A stretch of DNA of 49,375 nt from IMG/VR virus record IMGVR_UViG_3300047094_000914, positions 1 through 49,375 of that record; one strand, written 5' to 3'. Positions 19,278 to 29,035 of the stretch are shown here, piece after piece. Numbering within the stretch: the first letter of the stretch is position 1; each line of letters starts with the position of its first letter. Under the pieces are notes generated by a model. That model searched no databases, was not told the origin of the DNA, and worked only from the letters and a program-made list of their open reading frames with translations. The stretch comes from a virus. Both the position numbers and the translations under genes were made by a program.

Positions 19278-21116
19278 CTAAGAGAAATTAACCGTTTTAA
19301 TATTTTTAACTCTCACATTGATATCTTTGTTTGGATATCTAACTTGATACACTTGTCTTGGTTCGGCAAAAATTGTATCATCAACTAATTCAATTTGTTT
19401 TGTTTCCGAATCGATATATCTTTGAGATGTTTGAGATGAAGAATATTGACCACCAACTTTATTAAAAAATGTCATATCAGAAACGGAAATAATACCATTT
19501 TCACTTTGAACTAATCTTCTTAATTCCGATACATTAACATTTTCACCCATTTCTTGGTTTGTCGGGTCAAAATAATCTGTGATTATATTAATTACTTGAG
19601 AAATAATTGAACCTTGATTTTGTGAATTATCTAACACAACATCAACATTTATAGCTAAGTCAATAACATTTGCACTTTCAATTGATACATAATCATTAAT
19701 CATACGGTAATTTGATAGATAATTCGCCACATTATTTTTTAATGTGTTTGAAACTATCTCGGTTAATCTACCGGTCTCATCATATGATAACATTTGAACT
19801 TTAATTTTATTGTTTTCTTCAGTTATTGCAACTTTAGCCGGTGCACCAAATTGTGATGGCATTGTTCTAATAATTGATTCATAATCATTTACAGTAACTG
19901 CTCTGTTTTGAGCCGTAAAGTTATACGATACTAAATTCCTAACTTCTTCTGTTGTTGGATAATTTGCCCCACCTATAGCCGCTGTTACGTTGTTACATCT
20001 TAATGAATTAACAACTGTAGTATTAACAGATTCAGACGGACCATTTACAAAGAATGAAACTGTTCCAATTTGTGTAATAACTCCAACACCTAAATTACTT
20101 CCTGTACCACCACCAATCCTATATTGAACGAATAGGGTTGAATTAGGTTTTAAAGTGCTACCTAACGCAAAGTTATTAGAATATTTGTATAAATTTAATG
20201 GTTTACCATCTCGAGCAAATTCTCTTAATTGTTCGTCAGCAGATTGACTACCTCCACCAAAGGTCATTTTAAAGAACCCTTCAGGTGTAAATTCCGTAAT
20301 AAATTTAGTGGCAGTATTTACATATCTACCTACTTTAATCCCGGGGTTGTCAGAAACTTTTGTTGGGTCTTCAATAAAAACTCTATCTTGAGCTAAAGCT
20401 TGAACTTCAAACCATCTATTATCAACACCTAAAAATTCTTGATTTGAAGGTACATTGGCATATTGAGTACCATCTTTCAATAACACACTTGTTACACCTA
20501 ATACGGTCTTTTCAGGTAAAAATATTTCAAAAAATGGTCTTACGTCATTAGCAGTAATAACTCTCTTGAAAACTTTAGTAATACCGTTAACAATGGTCTC
20601 ACGTTTTACAATAGTATAATTTAATAACTTATTGTTTGAATCAAAATTTGGAATTTTTAATCTATTAGGAAACCCATCCGCATTTGATGGTGATGAAAAA
20701 TCAATATCATAAACAGTTTCAAATACTTGACCAGCACCACTTACTTGAGAACCTCTACGTAAAATACCACAATATCTTAAATCCTCTTTATCACCAAAAG
20801 CCGGTACAGTAATTGAAAAATCAACTAAAGCTACTGACGGTCTTTGACCCGGAACTTTTAACCCATAAGTTTTGGCAATGTTAAATACTGATGACCTTTG
20901 TTGAGCATACTGTAATACCGTCTCTTGAATACTTCTATCTATGTTGAATTGAAGGTTGTCGGTAACCGCAGCGTTTAGGTCTAATAATACAGAGAACACA
21001 CTTGCATCATTAAAATTGTCAACTAAATCCGGATAATAAGTTCTTGTAAAGTTTATTAACTCAGTTCTAATTGATTGAAAATCTCTCGTAGTATACGATA
21101 TTTTTTTATTTGCCAT
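19278..21116 (-). CDS. gp6: Baseplate wedge protein, gp6-like (baseplate J family)
   Basis: A 612-residue protein matching the T4 gp6/baseplate J family. It starts MANKKISYTTRDFQSIRTEL, then has DNFNDASVFSVLLDLNAAVTDN, the typical N-terminal helical pair that precedes the J core. Later come YNFTAQNRAVTVNDYESIIR and a cysteine-poor C-terminal region on domain boundaries typical of wedge proteins. gp6 forms the inner ring that links the wedges around the hub and moves during contraction. It lies 5 bases after gp25, the usual partner. Length is close to T4 gp6 (about 660). It ends in TAG, one of the few non-TAA stops here. Confidence 0.88.
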   Translation of the reverse strand: MANKKISYTTRDFQSIRTELINFTRTYYPDLVDNFNDASVFSVLLDLNAAVTDNLQFNIDRSIQETVLQYAQQRSSVFNIAKTYGLKVPGQRPSVALVDFSITVPAFGDKEDLRYCGILRRGSQVSGAGQVFETVYDIDFSSPSNADGFPNRLKIPNFDSNNKLLNYTIVKRETIVNGITKVFKRVITANDVRPFFEIFLPEKTVLGVTSVLLKDGTQYANVPSNQEFLGVDNRWFEVQALAQDRVFIEDPTKVSDNPGIKVGRYVNTATKFITEFTPEGFFKMTFGGGSQSADEQLREFARDGKPLNLYKYSNNFALGSTLKPNSTLFVQYRIGGGTGSNLGVGVITQIGTVSFFVNGPSESVNTTVVNSLRCNNVTAAIGGANYPTTEEVRNLVSYNFTAQNRAVTVNDYESIIRTMPSQFGAPAKVAITEENNKIKVQMLSYDETGRLTEIVSNTLKNNVANYLSNYRMINDYVSIESANVIDLAINVDVVLDNSQNQGSIISQVINIITDYFDPTNQEMGENVNVSELRRLVQSENGIISVSDMTFFNKVGGQYSSSQTSQRYIDSETKQIELVDDTIFAEPRQVYQVRYPNKDINVRVKNIKTVNFS

Positions 21117-21121
21117 ATTCT

Positions 21122-21580
21122 TTAAATATTTAGGATTACAAAATCACTAGCGTTAAACACGTCATTATTTATTTGATAATCTATTTTTACTTTCGCAGTG
21201 TGTTCTTTAGTTCCAATACCCGGTACTCTAAAAACACGTGTATCATATTGGTCAACATAAGTACCTTTATCTTCCTCACCATCTGATGCCGCAGTAATAC
21301 TTATATTTTTAATTGTTATTCCCGGTATGTATTCTTCAACAGCATCTCTAATTTCAGCATCAATATCTGAAAATGTAGGACCATCTAATGGTTCAAAAAT
21401 AAATTCATACAATCTTGTACCAAAATCGGGTAAAAAATATCTACTTCCTTTTCTAGTTAATAATAAATGTATTAAGTCCGTTCTTGTTTCTTCAGTACTA
21501 TCTGTGGAAAGGTCTAAATACTTTCCATCATAAGAATCCCTAAAAGGGAAATTAATACCATATGTTTTTCCATCTGCCAT
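21122..21580 (-). CDS. gp25: Baseplate wedge protein gp25 (GPW/gp25 family)
   Basis: A 152-residue protein from the ATG at 21580. The motif RKGSRYFLPDFGTRLYEFIF (about residues 43-62) is the hallmark of the gp25/GPW family, followed by an Asp-rich helix (DIDAEIRDAVEEYIPG). gp25 is part of the inner baseplate wedge and helps start sheath polymerisation. A longer in-frame start at 21643 is rejected because it falls in the loop of the upstream terminator hairpin. The internal start also gives the usual family N-terminus (MADGKTYGINFPF). It lies 5 bases before gp6, and nrdA ends just upstream of the terminator. Confidence 0.9.
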   Translation of the reverse strand: MADGKTYGINFPFRDSYDGKYLDLSTDSTEETRTDLIHLLLTRKGSRYFLPDFGTRLYEFIFEPLDGPTFSDIDAEIRDAVEEYIPGITIKNISITAASDGEEDKGTYVDQYDTRVFRVPGIGTKEHTAKVKIDYQINNDVFNASDFVILNI

Positions 21581-21621
21581 ATCTATAAATATAGTGTCGT
21601 AATTATTTCTTATAAATAGAG

Positions 21622-21653
21622 TAAAATAAAAAATCACGACCAAAGTCGTGATT
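21622..21653 (-). terminator. Intrinsic terminator after nrdA
   Basis: AATCACGAC (21632-21640) pairs with GTCGTGATT (21645-21653) across a 4-base loop. On the minus strand the stem is followed by TTTTTTATTTTAC. It lies 15 bases past the nrdA stop and closes the DNA-metabolism operon before the baseplate genes. Confidence 0.92.
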
Positions 21654-21667
21654 AATATTTATTTCTA

Positions 21668-24082
21668 TTAAGAACCACACCCAAAACACTCAAATTCACT
21701 GTCTTTTGGTTTTTGATTTATTTCAACGGTTGGTTTTTCAATAGGTTTTGGTTGACCCACTTTTGAAATATCCACAGCCAAATGTTTTGCTCCGGTTGAT
21801 ATTGCTTTAGTTCTAACATAATAACAAAGAGTTTTTAATCCTTTACCCCAAGAATGGAAGTGTGATGATGAAATCTTTGATAATGTTGGGTTAGACATAT
21901 AGATATTCATTGATTGTGATTGGTCAATGAATGGTGCTCTGTCAGCAGCCATATCAATAAGTTCTCTTTGAGATATTTCCCAAATTGTTTTGTATTTTGG
22001 AATTAAATGTTCAATTCTCTTAACTTTCTTGTTGTAGTTTTTATCTTCAACATCAAGATAATGATTAAAGTTAATGTTTTGAATTGAACCCTCATTCATT
22101 ATAATCTCATTTTTCAAATCTTCAGACCAAATACCAATTTTTTCAAAATCATTAATTAAGTATTTATTAACAATTAAGATTTCACCCCCAACTACACGAC
22201 GATTAAATAATGCCGAGTGAGCCGGTTCTGTCATTTCAAATGAACCTGTAATCTTAGCAGAAGATGCAACCGGCATCTGAGCCGTGAATAACGAGTTACA
22301 AACCCCGTGGTTGGATACTTCTAACTTAAGTGAGTCCCAATCCCACATTCTACCTAATCCTTCGTAATCTAACCCCCACATATCAAATTGGAATATACCT
22401 TTTGACATTGGTGACCCTTTAAAGAATTTGTATGGTTTATATTCACCTGATTTACATAATTCCATACTCTCGGTGATTGCCGCAAAGTATATGGTTTCAA
22501 AAATCTCTTTATTTAATTGTCGAGCTTCTTCAGATGTGAAGATGTAATCCATTAAATAGAATACGTCAGCAAGTCCTTGAGTTCCGATAGCTATCGCTCT
22601 TTGTTCTAAACCACCTTTTCTACCTTGTTCAGTTGAGTAACTATTAATGTCAACAACTTTGTTAAGTGCTCTAACAACCTTTCTAACCTCATTATAAAGT
22701 AATTTGAAGTCGAACTCACCTTTAATAATAAAGTTTTTCAATACCATAGATGATAAAGTACAGATTGCAGTAGTGTTCTCATCAGTATATTGGTAAATCT
22801 CATTACATAGGTTAGATTGTTTAATCACCCCAATGTTTTGATGGTTTGTTTTTCTGTTCGCACTATCTTTTGAACATAAGTAAGGAACTCCGGTTTCAAC
22901 TTGAGATTCTATAATTTTATTCCAAATTGTTTGTGCCTTTACTTTTTTACCAAGACCTAGTTCAACTGCTCTGTTATAACTATGTTCGTATTCTTCACCA
23001 TAAGTTTCCTGTAATGGTTTGATACCCGCCTTTTTAATGTCGTTAGGACAGAATAAGTACCAATCAGAATTATTCTTAACCGCCTCCATAAAGTTGTCCG
23101 GTAACCATATTGATGTAAACAAATCTCTCGCTCTCATCTCTTCAGCACCCGTGTTCTTTTTAATCTCAAGTAAATCAATGATGTCCTTATGCCAAGGTTC
23201 AATGTAGATAGCTGCACTTCCCGGTCTTCTTCCTTGTTGATTAAAGAAACGTAATGATTCGTTAACTATTTTAAGGTATTTCAATAAACCACCCGCAAAT
23301 CCTCCTGATGAGTTAATACGACTTTCTTTACTACGAATGTTAGACATACATAAACCAATTCCCGCAGCATCCGAAGAGTACGTTGAAATATCATTTAATG
23401 TTTGTAATAAACCTTCTCTTGAGTCCCCGTGATTGTATTTCAATACACAAGACGCTAGTTGAGGTGTTTTAGTCCCCGCATTAATCATAATTGGTGTTGC
23501 CGGGGAAATAAGTTGGTTTGACAATGATTGGTAATACTCAACCGCTTGTTCAAATGATTTAGTAACCCATAAAGCCACCCTCATATACATATGTTGTGGT
23601 CTTTCAATTACTCTACCTTCCGGAGTTTTTAACAAATACATTTCTTGTAATGATTTCCATGCAAAATAATCAAAATTGTAATCATTCTCGTGATTAATTA
23701 CAGAATCAATATTTTCAGGACCATATTTTTCAATAGTTTCCATTAACTTATCATTAATAATACCATCAACGTGTAATGTGTGCATTGTGTTACAAAAACT
23801 ATCATCAGTTTCTTTGTGGTACGCAGAAATTGCTACTGAAGACGCTAATCTTGAGTAGTCATGATGACTTCCGGTGTATGCCGCCGCAATCTCGTAAACT
23901 AACTTATCCAACTCTTTGGTTGTAATAACACCCTCTGTTGGAACTGAAGTTATCACCTTAATGAATACCTCATCAGCATTTACGTTTAATCCTCTTGCTG
24001 CTCGTTTAACTCTATTATAAATTTTTTGGGGGTTGAACGAAACTTCGTCCCCCCCTCTTTTTTTTATCTTTAATGACATCAT
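21668..24082 (-). CDS. nrdA: Class I ribonucleotide reductase, large subunit
   Basis: An 804-residue protein reducing ribonucleoside diphosphates to deoxy forms for phage DNA synthesis. An ATP-cone occupies about residues 3-92 (VSFNPQKIYNRVKRAARGL). Active-site residues are clear: C212 (LASCVLKY) and C441 (TAICTLSS) form the redox pair, C426 carries the thiyl radical, and N424 and E428 flank it in SNLCNEIYQ. The C-terminus ends ECFGCGS, a CxxC pair expected to pass electrons from thioredoxin or glutaredoxin. Two adjacent ATGs exist (24082 and 24079); the second may be used. It starts 1 base after the nrdB stop, so translation is probably coupled. No intein or homing endonuclease interrupts it. 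Function is firm. Confidence 0.96.
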   Translation of the reverse strand: MMSLKIKKRGGDEVSFNPQKIYNRVKRAARGLNVNADEVFIKVITSVPTEGVITTKELDKLVYEIAAAYTGSHHDYSRLASSVAISAYHKETDDSFCNTMHTLHVDGIINDKLMETIEKYGPENIDSVINHENDYNFDYFAWKSLQEMYLLKTPEGRVIERPQHMYMRVALWVTKSFEQAVEYYQSLSNQLISPATPIMINAGTKTPQLASCVLKYNHGDSREGLLQTLNDISTYSSDAAGIGLCMSNIRSKESRINSSGGFAGGLLKYLKIVNESLRFFNQQGRRPGSAAIYIEPWHKDIIDLLEIKKNTGAEEMRARDLFTSIWLPDNFMEAVKNNSDWYLFCPNDIKKAGIKPLQETYGEEYEHSYNRAVELGLGKKVKAQTIWNKIIESQVETGVPYLCSKDSANRKTNHQNIGVIKQSNLCNEIYQYTDENTTAICTLSSMVLKNFIIKGEFDFKLLYNEVRKVVRALNKVVDINSYSTEQGRKGGLEQRAIAIGTQGLADVFYLMDYIFTSEEARQLNKEIFETIYFAAITESMELCKSGEYKPYKFFKGSPMSKGIFQFDMWGLDYEGLGRMWDWDSLKLEVSNHGVCNSLFTAQMPVASSAKITGSFEMTEPAHSALFNRRVVGGEILIVNKYLINDFEKIGIWSEDLKNEIIMNEGSIQNINFNHYLDVEDKNYNKKVKRIEHLIPKYKTIWEISQRELIDMAADRAPFIDQSQSMNIYMSNPTLSKISSSHFHSWGKGLKTLCYYVRTKAISTGAKHLAVDISKVGQPKPIEKPTVEINQKPKDSEFECFGCGS

Positions 24083-24083
24083 A

Positions 24084-25034
24084 TTAAAAATCTTCAGTAA
24101 ATGTTAATGACTCACCCAATTTAGCTTTTTGGTACTCCATAGTTCTTGATTCAAAGAAGTTACCCTTTGTTTCAACAGCAATTTGTTCCATAAACTTAAA
24201 TGGTTGTTCTACGTTAAATTGTTTTTTACATCCAAATTTAACTAATAAACCATCAGTCACAAATTCAAGATATTGTTTCATCAAGTTTGAGTTCATACCA
24301 ATTAAAGATACTGGTATAGATTCAGTAATAAATTCTTTTTCAATCTCTAACGCTGATAATAAAATTTCTTTAATTCTTTTCTCACTTGGTTTATTCTCAA
24401 CGTGATTATTAATCAAATGAATTGCAAAATCACAATGTAAGTTCTCATCTTTAAAGATAAGTGAATTAGCGTTACATAAACCTTGCATTATTCCTCTTGA
24501 TTTTAACCAAAAAATTGAACAGAATGAACCTGAAAAGAAGATACCTTCAACCGCCGCAAACGCAACCAATCTTTCTTGGAAAGTAGAATTTTCAATCCAA
24601 TCTAAAGCCCATTTCGCTTTCTTTTGAACCGCAGGTAATTTATCAATCGCGTGGAAACATTCATCTTTTTCATCCGCATCTGAAATATAAGTGTCAATCA
24701 ATAATGAATACATTAATGAGTGAATATTTTCAGCCATAAGTTGGAATCCGTAGAAGAACTTAGCTTCAGGATATTGTACTTCTTTTAAGAAATTTTCCGC
24801 TAGGTTTTCGTTAACGATTCCGTCAGATGCTGCGAAAAATGATAATACATTCTTAACAAAGAATCTTTCATTGTCTGTTAAATTTTCCCAATCTCTAATG
24901 TCATTGGATAAATCAACTTCTTCAGCCGTCCAAAACGCTGCTTGATGTTGTTGGTAAAATTCCCATATATCATTATGTTCAATAGGGAAAATAACGAATC
25001 TGTTCGGATTTTCTTTTAATATTTTTTCTTCCAT
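24084..25034 (-). CDS. nrdB: Class I ribonucleotide reductase, small subunit
   Basis: A 316-residue ferritin-like subunit that makes the tyrosyl radical for NrdA. Di-iron ligands are D71 (AASDG), E102 and H105 (AENIHSLMY), E163 (AAVEGIFF), and E197 and H200 ([10 protein letters not shown]). Y109 is seven residues after E102, the spacing of the radical Tyr in E. coli NrdB, so this looks like a tyrosyl-radical enzyme rather than a radical-free variant. The order nrdB then nrdA reverses the E. coli order. The next gene starts 1 base after its stop, and the helicase stop lies 5 bases upstream of its ATG. Confidence 0.96.
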   Translation of the reverse strand: MEEKILKENPNRFVIFPIEHNDIWEFYQQHQAAFWTAEEVDLSNDIRDWENLTDNERFFVKNVLSFFAASDGIVNENLAENFLKEVQYPEAKFFYGFQLMAENIHSLMYSLLIDTYISDADEKDECFHAIDKLPAVQKKAKWALDWIENSTFQERLVAFAAVEGIFFSGSFCSIFWLKSRGIMQGLCNANSLIFKDENLHCDFAIHLINNHVENKPSEKRIKEILLSALEIEKEFITESIPVSLIGMNSNLMKQYLEFVTDGLLVKFGCKKQFNVEQPFKFMEQIAVETKGNFFESRTMEYQKAKLGESLTFTEDF

Positions 25035-25039
25035 TTTTT

Positions 25040-26422
25040 TTAATTTTGTGTTTGTTGTTTTTCTTTTCTTTTTTCTAACAAATCTTTGATTCGTTGTCTA
25101 TTTCTTTCTTCAGTTTGTTCTTCAAGACCTAAAAAGGTCACCGAACTTTCTGTATCAATTTCTAACATACCATTGTCAAATTTACAATTTTCAAAGACAA
25201 TACCATCATCACCAATACGTGATTTAGTAATTGCAATCGTTGCTAGTTTCATTTCTTTTTGTTGTAGAGATTTTGCCACGGAAATAATTACGTGCCCAAC
25301 CTGTGCTTTTTTGATTGAACCACCCATTTGGTCAGTAGTTACAACATCTGATGATATTGAACTTCTGTTACCTTGTGTTGCTGTCCAACCAACTAAATCA
25401 AGTTCATGACACATCGCCTCAAATCCTCTCATAACAGACCCTTCAGATTTCCATTCGTCACCCAAGTTTTTATCAGGAACAACACAATCAATGTAGTCCA
25501 ATAATACCATATCAATTTTGTTTCCTTCAGAAATCATTTTTCTAATTTGATTCTTAATTTGCATCATTGTTACAGTATCTGATGGAAGTTTTTTAAGTAT
25601 CAATTGATTAGTCATACTCTCCTTAATTTCTTGAACTTTAATCATAACCTCATCCTTTTTTAAAGACAATTCATCCGGATGGATTTTTGTCCATAACGTA
25701 ATGTGTTTACGTTGAATAATCTTTGGGTTATCCTCAAAGAATATTTGTAAAACATTGTATCCCAAATTAAATGCGTGATTTGAGATTTTTGTCAGTAAAG
25801 TTGATTTACCAACACCTGTTGGTGCTAATACAACACCGATTTCACCTTTAGCTAAACCACCTTTTAATAACCTATCTATCCCCGGAATACCCATTGGTAT
25901 CGGATGGCGATAATCTTCGTTTAAAACGTCATCTAAATTGCTGAAAACACTTTCTGTTCCCTTATCGTGTTCCCCAACTTGAAGAGCTTTACTTACCATC
26001 TCCTCTAATGTGTCGTAACTTTCAAATTCACCCGTGTCGATGATTTTTTGAGCTTTAACCATAACTTTCTGTAACTCCTGTTGCTTACAGAACTTCATTG
26101 ATTTTTCTTGTACAAACTCCGCTCCCTCAAGTGTGGATTCCTTAACTTTATTAAGGGTATCAATAATGATTTTCGCAGCTAGAGGTTGTTGTATCTCAGA
26201 TTTTGTGATTTGTTCTAATGTGTCAAAGGTTGGTGTATGTTCGTATTTTGTATAATACTCTTTAATCATTTGAATAATTAATTTGAAGTATTTATTCTCA
26301 AAATAACTTGTTTCAATCACATCGATGATAGACCTTGAAAAATCTTTATCAATAATGATTTGGTTTAATAATTGTATCTGAAAGGTACTACCTAGATACT
26401 CGAAATTTTTGTTTGACGCCAT
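25040..26422 (-). CDS. Replicative DNA helicase, DnaB/gp41-like
   Basis: A 460-residue hexameric helicase of the DnaB/T4 gp41 type. An N-terminal helical domain (about 1-110) precedes the RecA-like core, which is introduced by [18 protein letters not shown]. The Walker A motif is APTGVGKST (200-208), with a likely catalytic Glu at 230 (FFED). Walker B is MVLLDYID (D309). The Q-containing motif [10 protein letters not shown] and the basic [11 protein letters not shown] loop also fit. It unwinds DNA ahead of the phage replisome. It lies in the SSB-recombinase-nuclease-RNR operon, supporting a replication role. No primase gene is visible in this window. Confidence 0.9.
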   Translation of the reverse strand: MASNKNFEYLGSTFQIQLLNQIIIDKDFSRSIIDVIETSYFENKYFKLIIQMIKEYYTKYEHTPTFDTLEQITKSEIQQPLAAKIIIDTLNKVKESTLEGAEFVQEKSMKFCKQQELQKVMVKAQKIIDTGEFESYDTLEEMVSKALQVGEHDKGTESVFSNLDDVLNEDYRHPIPMGIPGIDRLLKGGLAKGEIGVVLAPTGVGKSTLLTKISNHAFNLGYNVLQIFFEDNPKIIQRKHITLWTKIHPDELSLKKDEVMIKVQEIKESMTNQLILKKLPSDTVTMMQIKNQIRKMISEGNKIDMVLLDYIDCVVPDKNLGDEWKSEGSVMRGFEAMCHELDLVGWTATQGNRSSISSDVVTTDQMGGSIKKAQVGHVIISVAKSLQQKEMKLATIAITKSRIGDDGIVFENCKFDNGMLEIDTESSVTFLGLEEQTEERNRQRIKDLLEKRKEKQQTQN

Positions 26423-26452
26423 ATATTTTTTCTTTTAGTGTATTAATAAATA

Positions 26453-26905
26453 CTACACACTTAAGGTAACATCCATATATTTTTTTGTTAAATTTTTAGA
26501 TGAAAAAATGTCAGTCAAGTTCATCAACAAGTTTTTTAGGTGTGGGCGTACATCCACAGTGTATCTTATCTTTGGAGGGTATACTTTAGCGTCCACTTGT
26601 CTATGACAAATTGTCACATCATTTTGTTTGATGAAGATGTTAAAGTACTCCGGACCATCAGTATATGACGTTTCCAAAATAGCCGGATTGTTAATAATTT
26701 CGTACATATTATCAGACATATACGTTACTGTTTTCAATGATAATTGAGTTTGAATGTCTTCTTTAAATTCACGAAGTAATTCATAAAGTTCTAATGAGTT
26801 CTTTGCCTCATTGTTAAACTCTCTCACGTTAAAAAATCTTTGTACAATGATGTTATCATTTACCATCATTAAGAATTCTAATTTTACCGATTCTTGGTCT
26901 TTCAT
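26453..26905 (-). CDS. Conserved-looking hypothetical protein in the replication operon
   Basis: A 150-residue protein that I do not recognise. It is a mixed alpha/beta protein with an acidic N-terminus (KDQESVKLEFLMMVND), a helical middle (SLELYELLREFKEDIQTQL) and a basic region (HRQVDAKVYPPKIRYTVDVR). No metal-binding cluster, membrane segment or nucleotide-binding motif is visible. Its position between the 5' nuclease (8 bases upstream) and the helicase suggests a replication accessory role such as helicase loading, but this is position-based inference. It ends in TAG. Confidence 0.65.
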   Translation of the reverse strand: MKDQESVKLEFLMMVNDNIIVQRFFNVREFNNEAKNSLELYELLREFKEDIQTQLSLKTVTYMSDNMYEIINNPAILETSYTDGPEYFNIFIKQNDVTICHRQVDAKVYPPKIRYTVDVRPHLKNLLMNLTDIFSSKNLTKKYMDVTLSV

Positions 26906-26913
26906 AGTTTTAA

Positions 26914-27918
26914 TTAATTGTTGTTATAATTTCTTTTTTCTTTTCTTGTTAGTTTCATAAAGGGTCTAACAAAATTTACCCATGCGTCATCCCCCTTTGG
27001 TAGATATTTAAAAAAACCGTCTTCCATCATCATCTTTATAAGATTCCTATGTCCCCGACCATCCGGGTCTAACGTTTCTCTATAATATAACTCTACAAGT
27101 TCTTTAGCATCATCAGTAATTAACGGATTTGATAGATTTATTATTTTCTCATTAATAGTAAAAAATTCCTCTCCATGAACACCACTTTTAGTTTTACCCG
27201 ATATTAAATTTTGTAATGTTTTATTATTCTTGTTTTCTTTAAGTAGGTTCTCAGCTTTTTCTAAAATATCGGTAATTGAAACCGGTTTTTCAAGTAGCTC
27301 AGGGAAAAACTTAATAAGAGTTTTCTCTCCTAAACCTGAAATACCATCAATGTTATCAGATTTATCACCCGATAAAATTTTATAAGTTTTAATATTTTGA
27401 TGAGGGAATTCGTAAATATCACATTTGATTTTACTACCTAATTGATAAGTTTCTTTGGTTCTTGGATAATATACCGACACCTTATCTGAAATAAGTTGGG
27501 TAAGGTCTTTGTCCCCCGAATAAATAGTTTTTTGTTCGTTATCCGAGATTTGGCAATAGTAAGCTATCAAATCATCCGCTTCGTTATTATCTACGTTGAT
27601 TTGTCTCACATAACAATCCTCCAAGTATTGTTTGATTCTTTCTTTCTGCTCAGTGAAAGAATCTAACTTATACTCGTTGTCTCTGTCTCTACGTTGTTCT
27701 TTGTATTGGGGATAAATAAGTTTTCGAGTTGAAGAGTTATCATCACCATCCCACATAACAACAACTTTATCAAAGTTTTGTTCATCTATGAATCGTCTAA
27801 TGGTATTCACAAAGTGCCATAAGGCACCTATGTGTTTTCCATTATGATAATAATCTTTTACTCCGTGAAAGCCAATCTTTACTAAATTATTGCCGTCCAC
27901 TAATAGGGTTTTAACCAC
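26914..27918 (-). CDS. 5'-3' exonuclease / RNase H, FEN family
   Basis: A 334-residue flap-nuclease-family protein, similar in size to T4 RNase H (305). Metal-binding acidic residues line up: D8 (LLVDGNN), D57 (WDGDD), E113, D115 and D116 (NNEADDLIAYY), D136 and D138 (YSGDKDLTQL), and D185 and D188 (LSGDKSDNIDG). A helix-hairpin-helix follows (GISGLGEKT, 192-200). In T4-type replication it removes RNA primers from lagging-strand fragments. The start is GTG at 27918, which puts the protein 9 residues before the DGNN motif as in relatives; no upstream ATG fits. It follows the recombinase by 21 bases. Confidence 0.92.
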   Translation of the reverse strand: MVKTLLVDGNNLVKIGFHGVKDYYHNGKHIGALWHFVNTIRRFIDEQNFDKVVVMWDGDDNSSTRKLIYPQYKEQRRDRDNEYKLDSFTEQKERIKQYLEDCYVRQINVDNNEADDLIAYYCQISDNEQKTIYSGDKDLTQLISDKVSVYYPRTKETYQLGSKIKCDIYEFPHQNIKTYKILSGDKSDNIDGISGLGEKTLIKFFPELLEKPVSITDILEKAENLLKENKNNKTLQNLISGKTKSGVHGEEFFTINEKIINLSNPLITDDAKELVELYYRETLDPDGRGHRNLIKMMMEDGFFKYLPKGDDAWVNFVRPFMKLTRKEKRNYNNN

Positions 27919-27939
27919 TTGTTTTGTTTGTATTCGTTA

Positions 27940-28944
27940 CTAATCTTTTTCTTCTACTTCTTTCAAGTCAAAATCACCATCTGTTCCGATAATGTTTTTC
28001 CAATATTCAGAATATTCTTTTTTGTACTTCTCAATTGAAGCTTTTTCTTCTGAAGTTTCTTTTCCCGCCAAAAATCCATGAGGGGTTACAATAATCTTAC
28101 CATCCTCATAACCAAGTCCATTGATATGATTTTTCATTACGGAGATTTTAGTTCTTACCGCAAATTTGATAGTTCTCTTATCTTTAGTTGCCGTAATCTT
28201 TGTTGTTCCTGCACCTTTTTCATTTCCAAAACGGAAAACTAATGAAGAGTTCAACCAAATTGCTTCACCACCTTTAGCTTTAATTTTAGGTTGTCCAAAT
28301 GGATTATCCGGAAGTTCAACCCACGGTTGGTTAACAATAACCAAAGTATTCTCATATTTAGAATCCGCTTTACGACTTCCTGATATTCTTTGATTAATAC
28401 CCATACCTATTTTGTCAGCTAAAGCCGCTGCGTTATGTTGTTTACCTCCTTTACCTTCGTAAGTCATTTTACAAGGAACTGAACCAACAGAATCCCATAA
28501 AAATAATAAACTATAATCTAATTCACCTTTCTCTTGAGCATCTAATAAAGAGTTAATGTAGTCAGTAATTTGTTCAATATAATCAAAGTTATTATTGAAG
28601 ATATAAAACCCATCCCACTCTAATTCACCTGTTTCTTCATCAACCATTTCTTCACATTCAAAACCCATAAGTTTTGCGTGTTCAAATGACCATTTTTGTT
28701 CGGTGATAATGAATACCGGTAATATTTGTTTTTTCTGAGCATCAACCGCACATTTTACTAAAGCAGTCGTCTTACCAGTGTCTGAGTGACCTAAGAACAT
28801 ATTTAAATGCCCTATTGCTGGTCCCGGAATACCAACCGCATCCAAAAAGTCAGGACCTAAGTCAAAAAACCTTTGTGGTTTGTATTTTGCAGATGTAGAA
28901 AATTTATCCTTAATGGACTTAAAATCGTGTTTTTTAATTGCCAT
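27940..28944 (-). CDS. RecA/UvsX-like recombinase
   Basis: A 334-residue strand-exchange recombinase. Walker A is GHSDTGKTT (52-60), the catalytic Glu is E82 in IITEQ, and Walker B is SLLFLWDSVGS (D151). A VNQPW motif and a GGEAIWLNSSLVFRF region correspond to the RecA core near the DNA loops. It drives homologous recombination and recombination-dependent replication, as UvsX does in T4. It is probably transcribed from the ssb promoter; the spacer between ssb and this gene holds a strong hairpin (28981-29015). It ends in TAG. Family is firm; I cannot separate UvsX from RecA by eye. Confidence 0.92.
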   Translation of the reverse strand: MAIKKHDFKSIKDKFSTSAKYKPQRFFDLGPDFLDAVGIPGPAIGHLNMFLGHSDTGKTTALVKCAVDAQKKQILPVFIITEQKWSFEHAKLMGFECEEMVDEETGELEWDGFYIFNNNFDYIEQITDYINSLLDAQEKGELDYSLLFLWDSVGSVPCKMTYEGKGGKQHNAAALADKIGMGINQRISGSRKADSKYENTLVIVNQPWVELPDNPFGQPKIKAKGGEAIWLNSSLVFRFGNEKGAGTTKITATKDKRTIKFAVRTKISVMKNHINGLGYEDGKIIVTPHGFLAGKETSEEKASIEKYKKEYSEYWKNIIGTDGDFDLKEVEEKD

Positions 28945-28980
28945 ATATCTAATTAATTTAATTTTTTTAGTTTTTTAGAC

Positions 28981-29027
28981 AACTTGGACACCGAGTATGT
29001 CTCAGTGTCCAAGTTATATGTCCAAGT
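28981..29027 (-). promoter_or_regulatory. Intercistronic hairpin with a spare half-arm between ssb and the recombinase
   Basis: Bases 28981-28995 and 29001-29015 form a 15-base stem with one C-A mismatch and a TATGT loop. A third copy of the arm lies at 29021-29027, so the right-hand arm could pair with either partner. On the minus strand no U-tract follows, so it does not look like an intrinsic terminator. It may set the ratio of ssb to recombinase message, protect a processed end, or bind the SSB itself. Function is inferred. Confidence 0.6.
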
Positions 29028-29035
29028 GTTTTTGA

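Noticed and set aside
21581-21643. Longer in-frame start for gp25 (ATG at 21643)
   Set aside because: The ATG lies in the loop of the nrdA terminator hairpin, the added residues are unlike the family, and the ATG at 21580 gives the expected N-terminus.
21668-24082. Intein or homing endonuclease in nrdA, common in phage RNR genes
   Set aside because: The length and spacing of all active-site motifs are normal for an uninterrupted protein.
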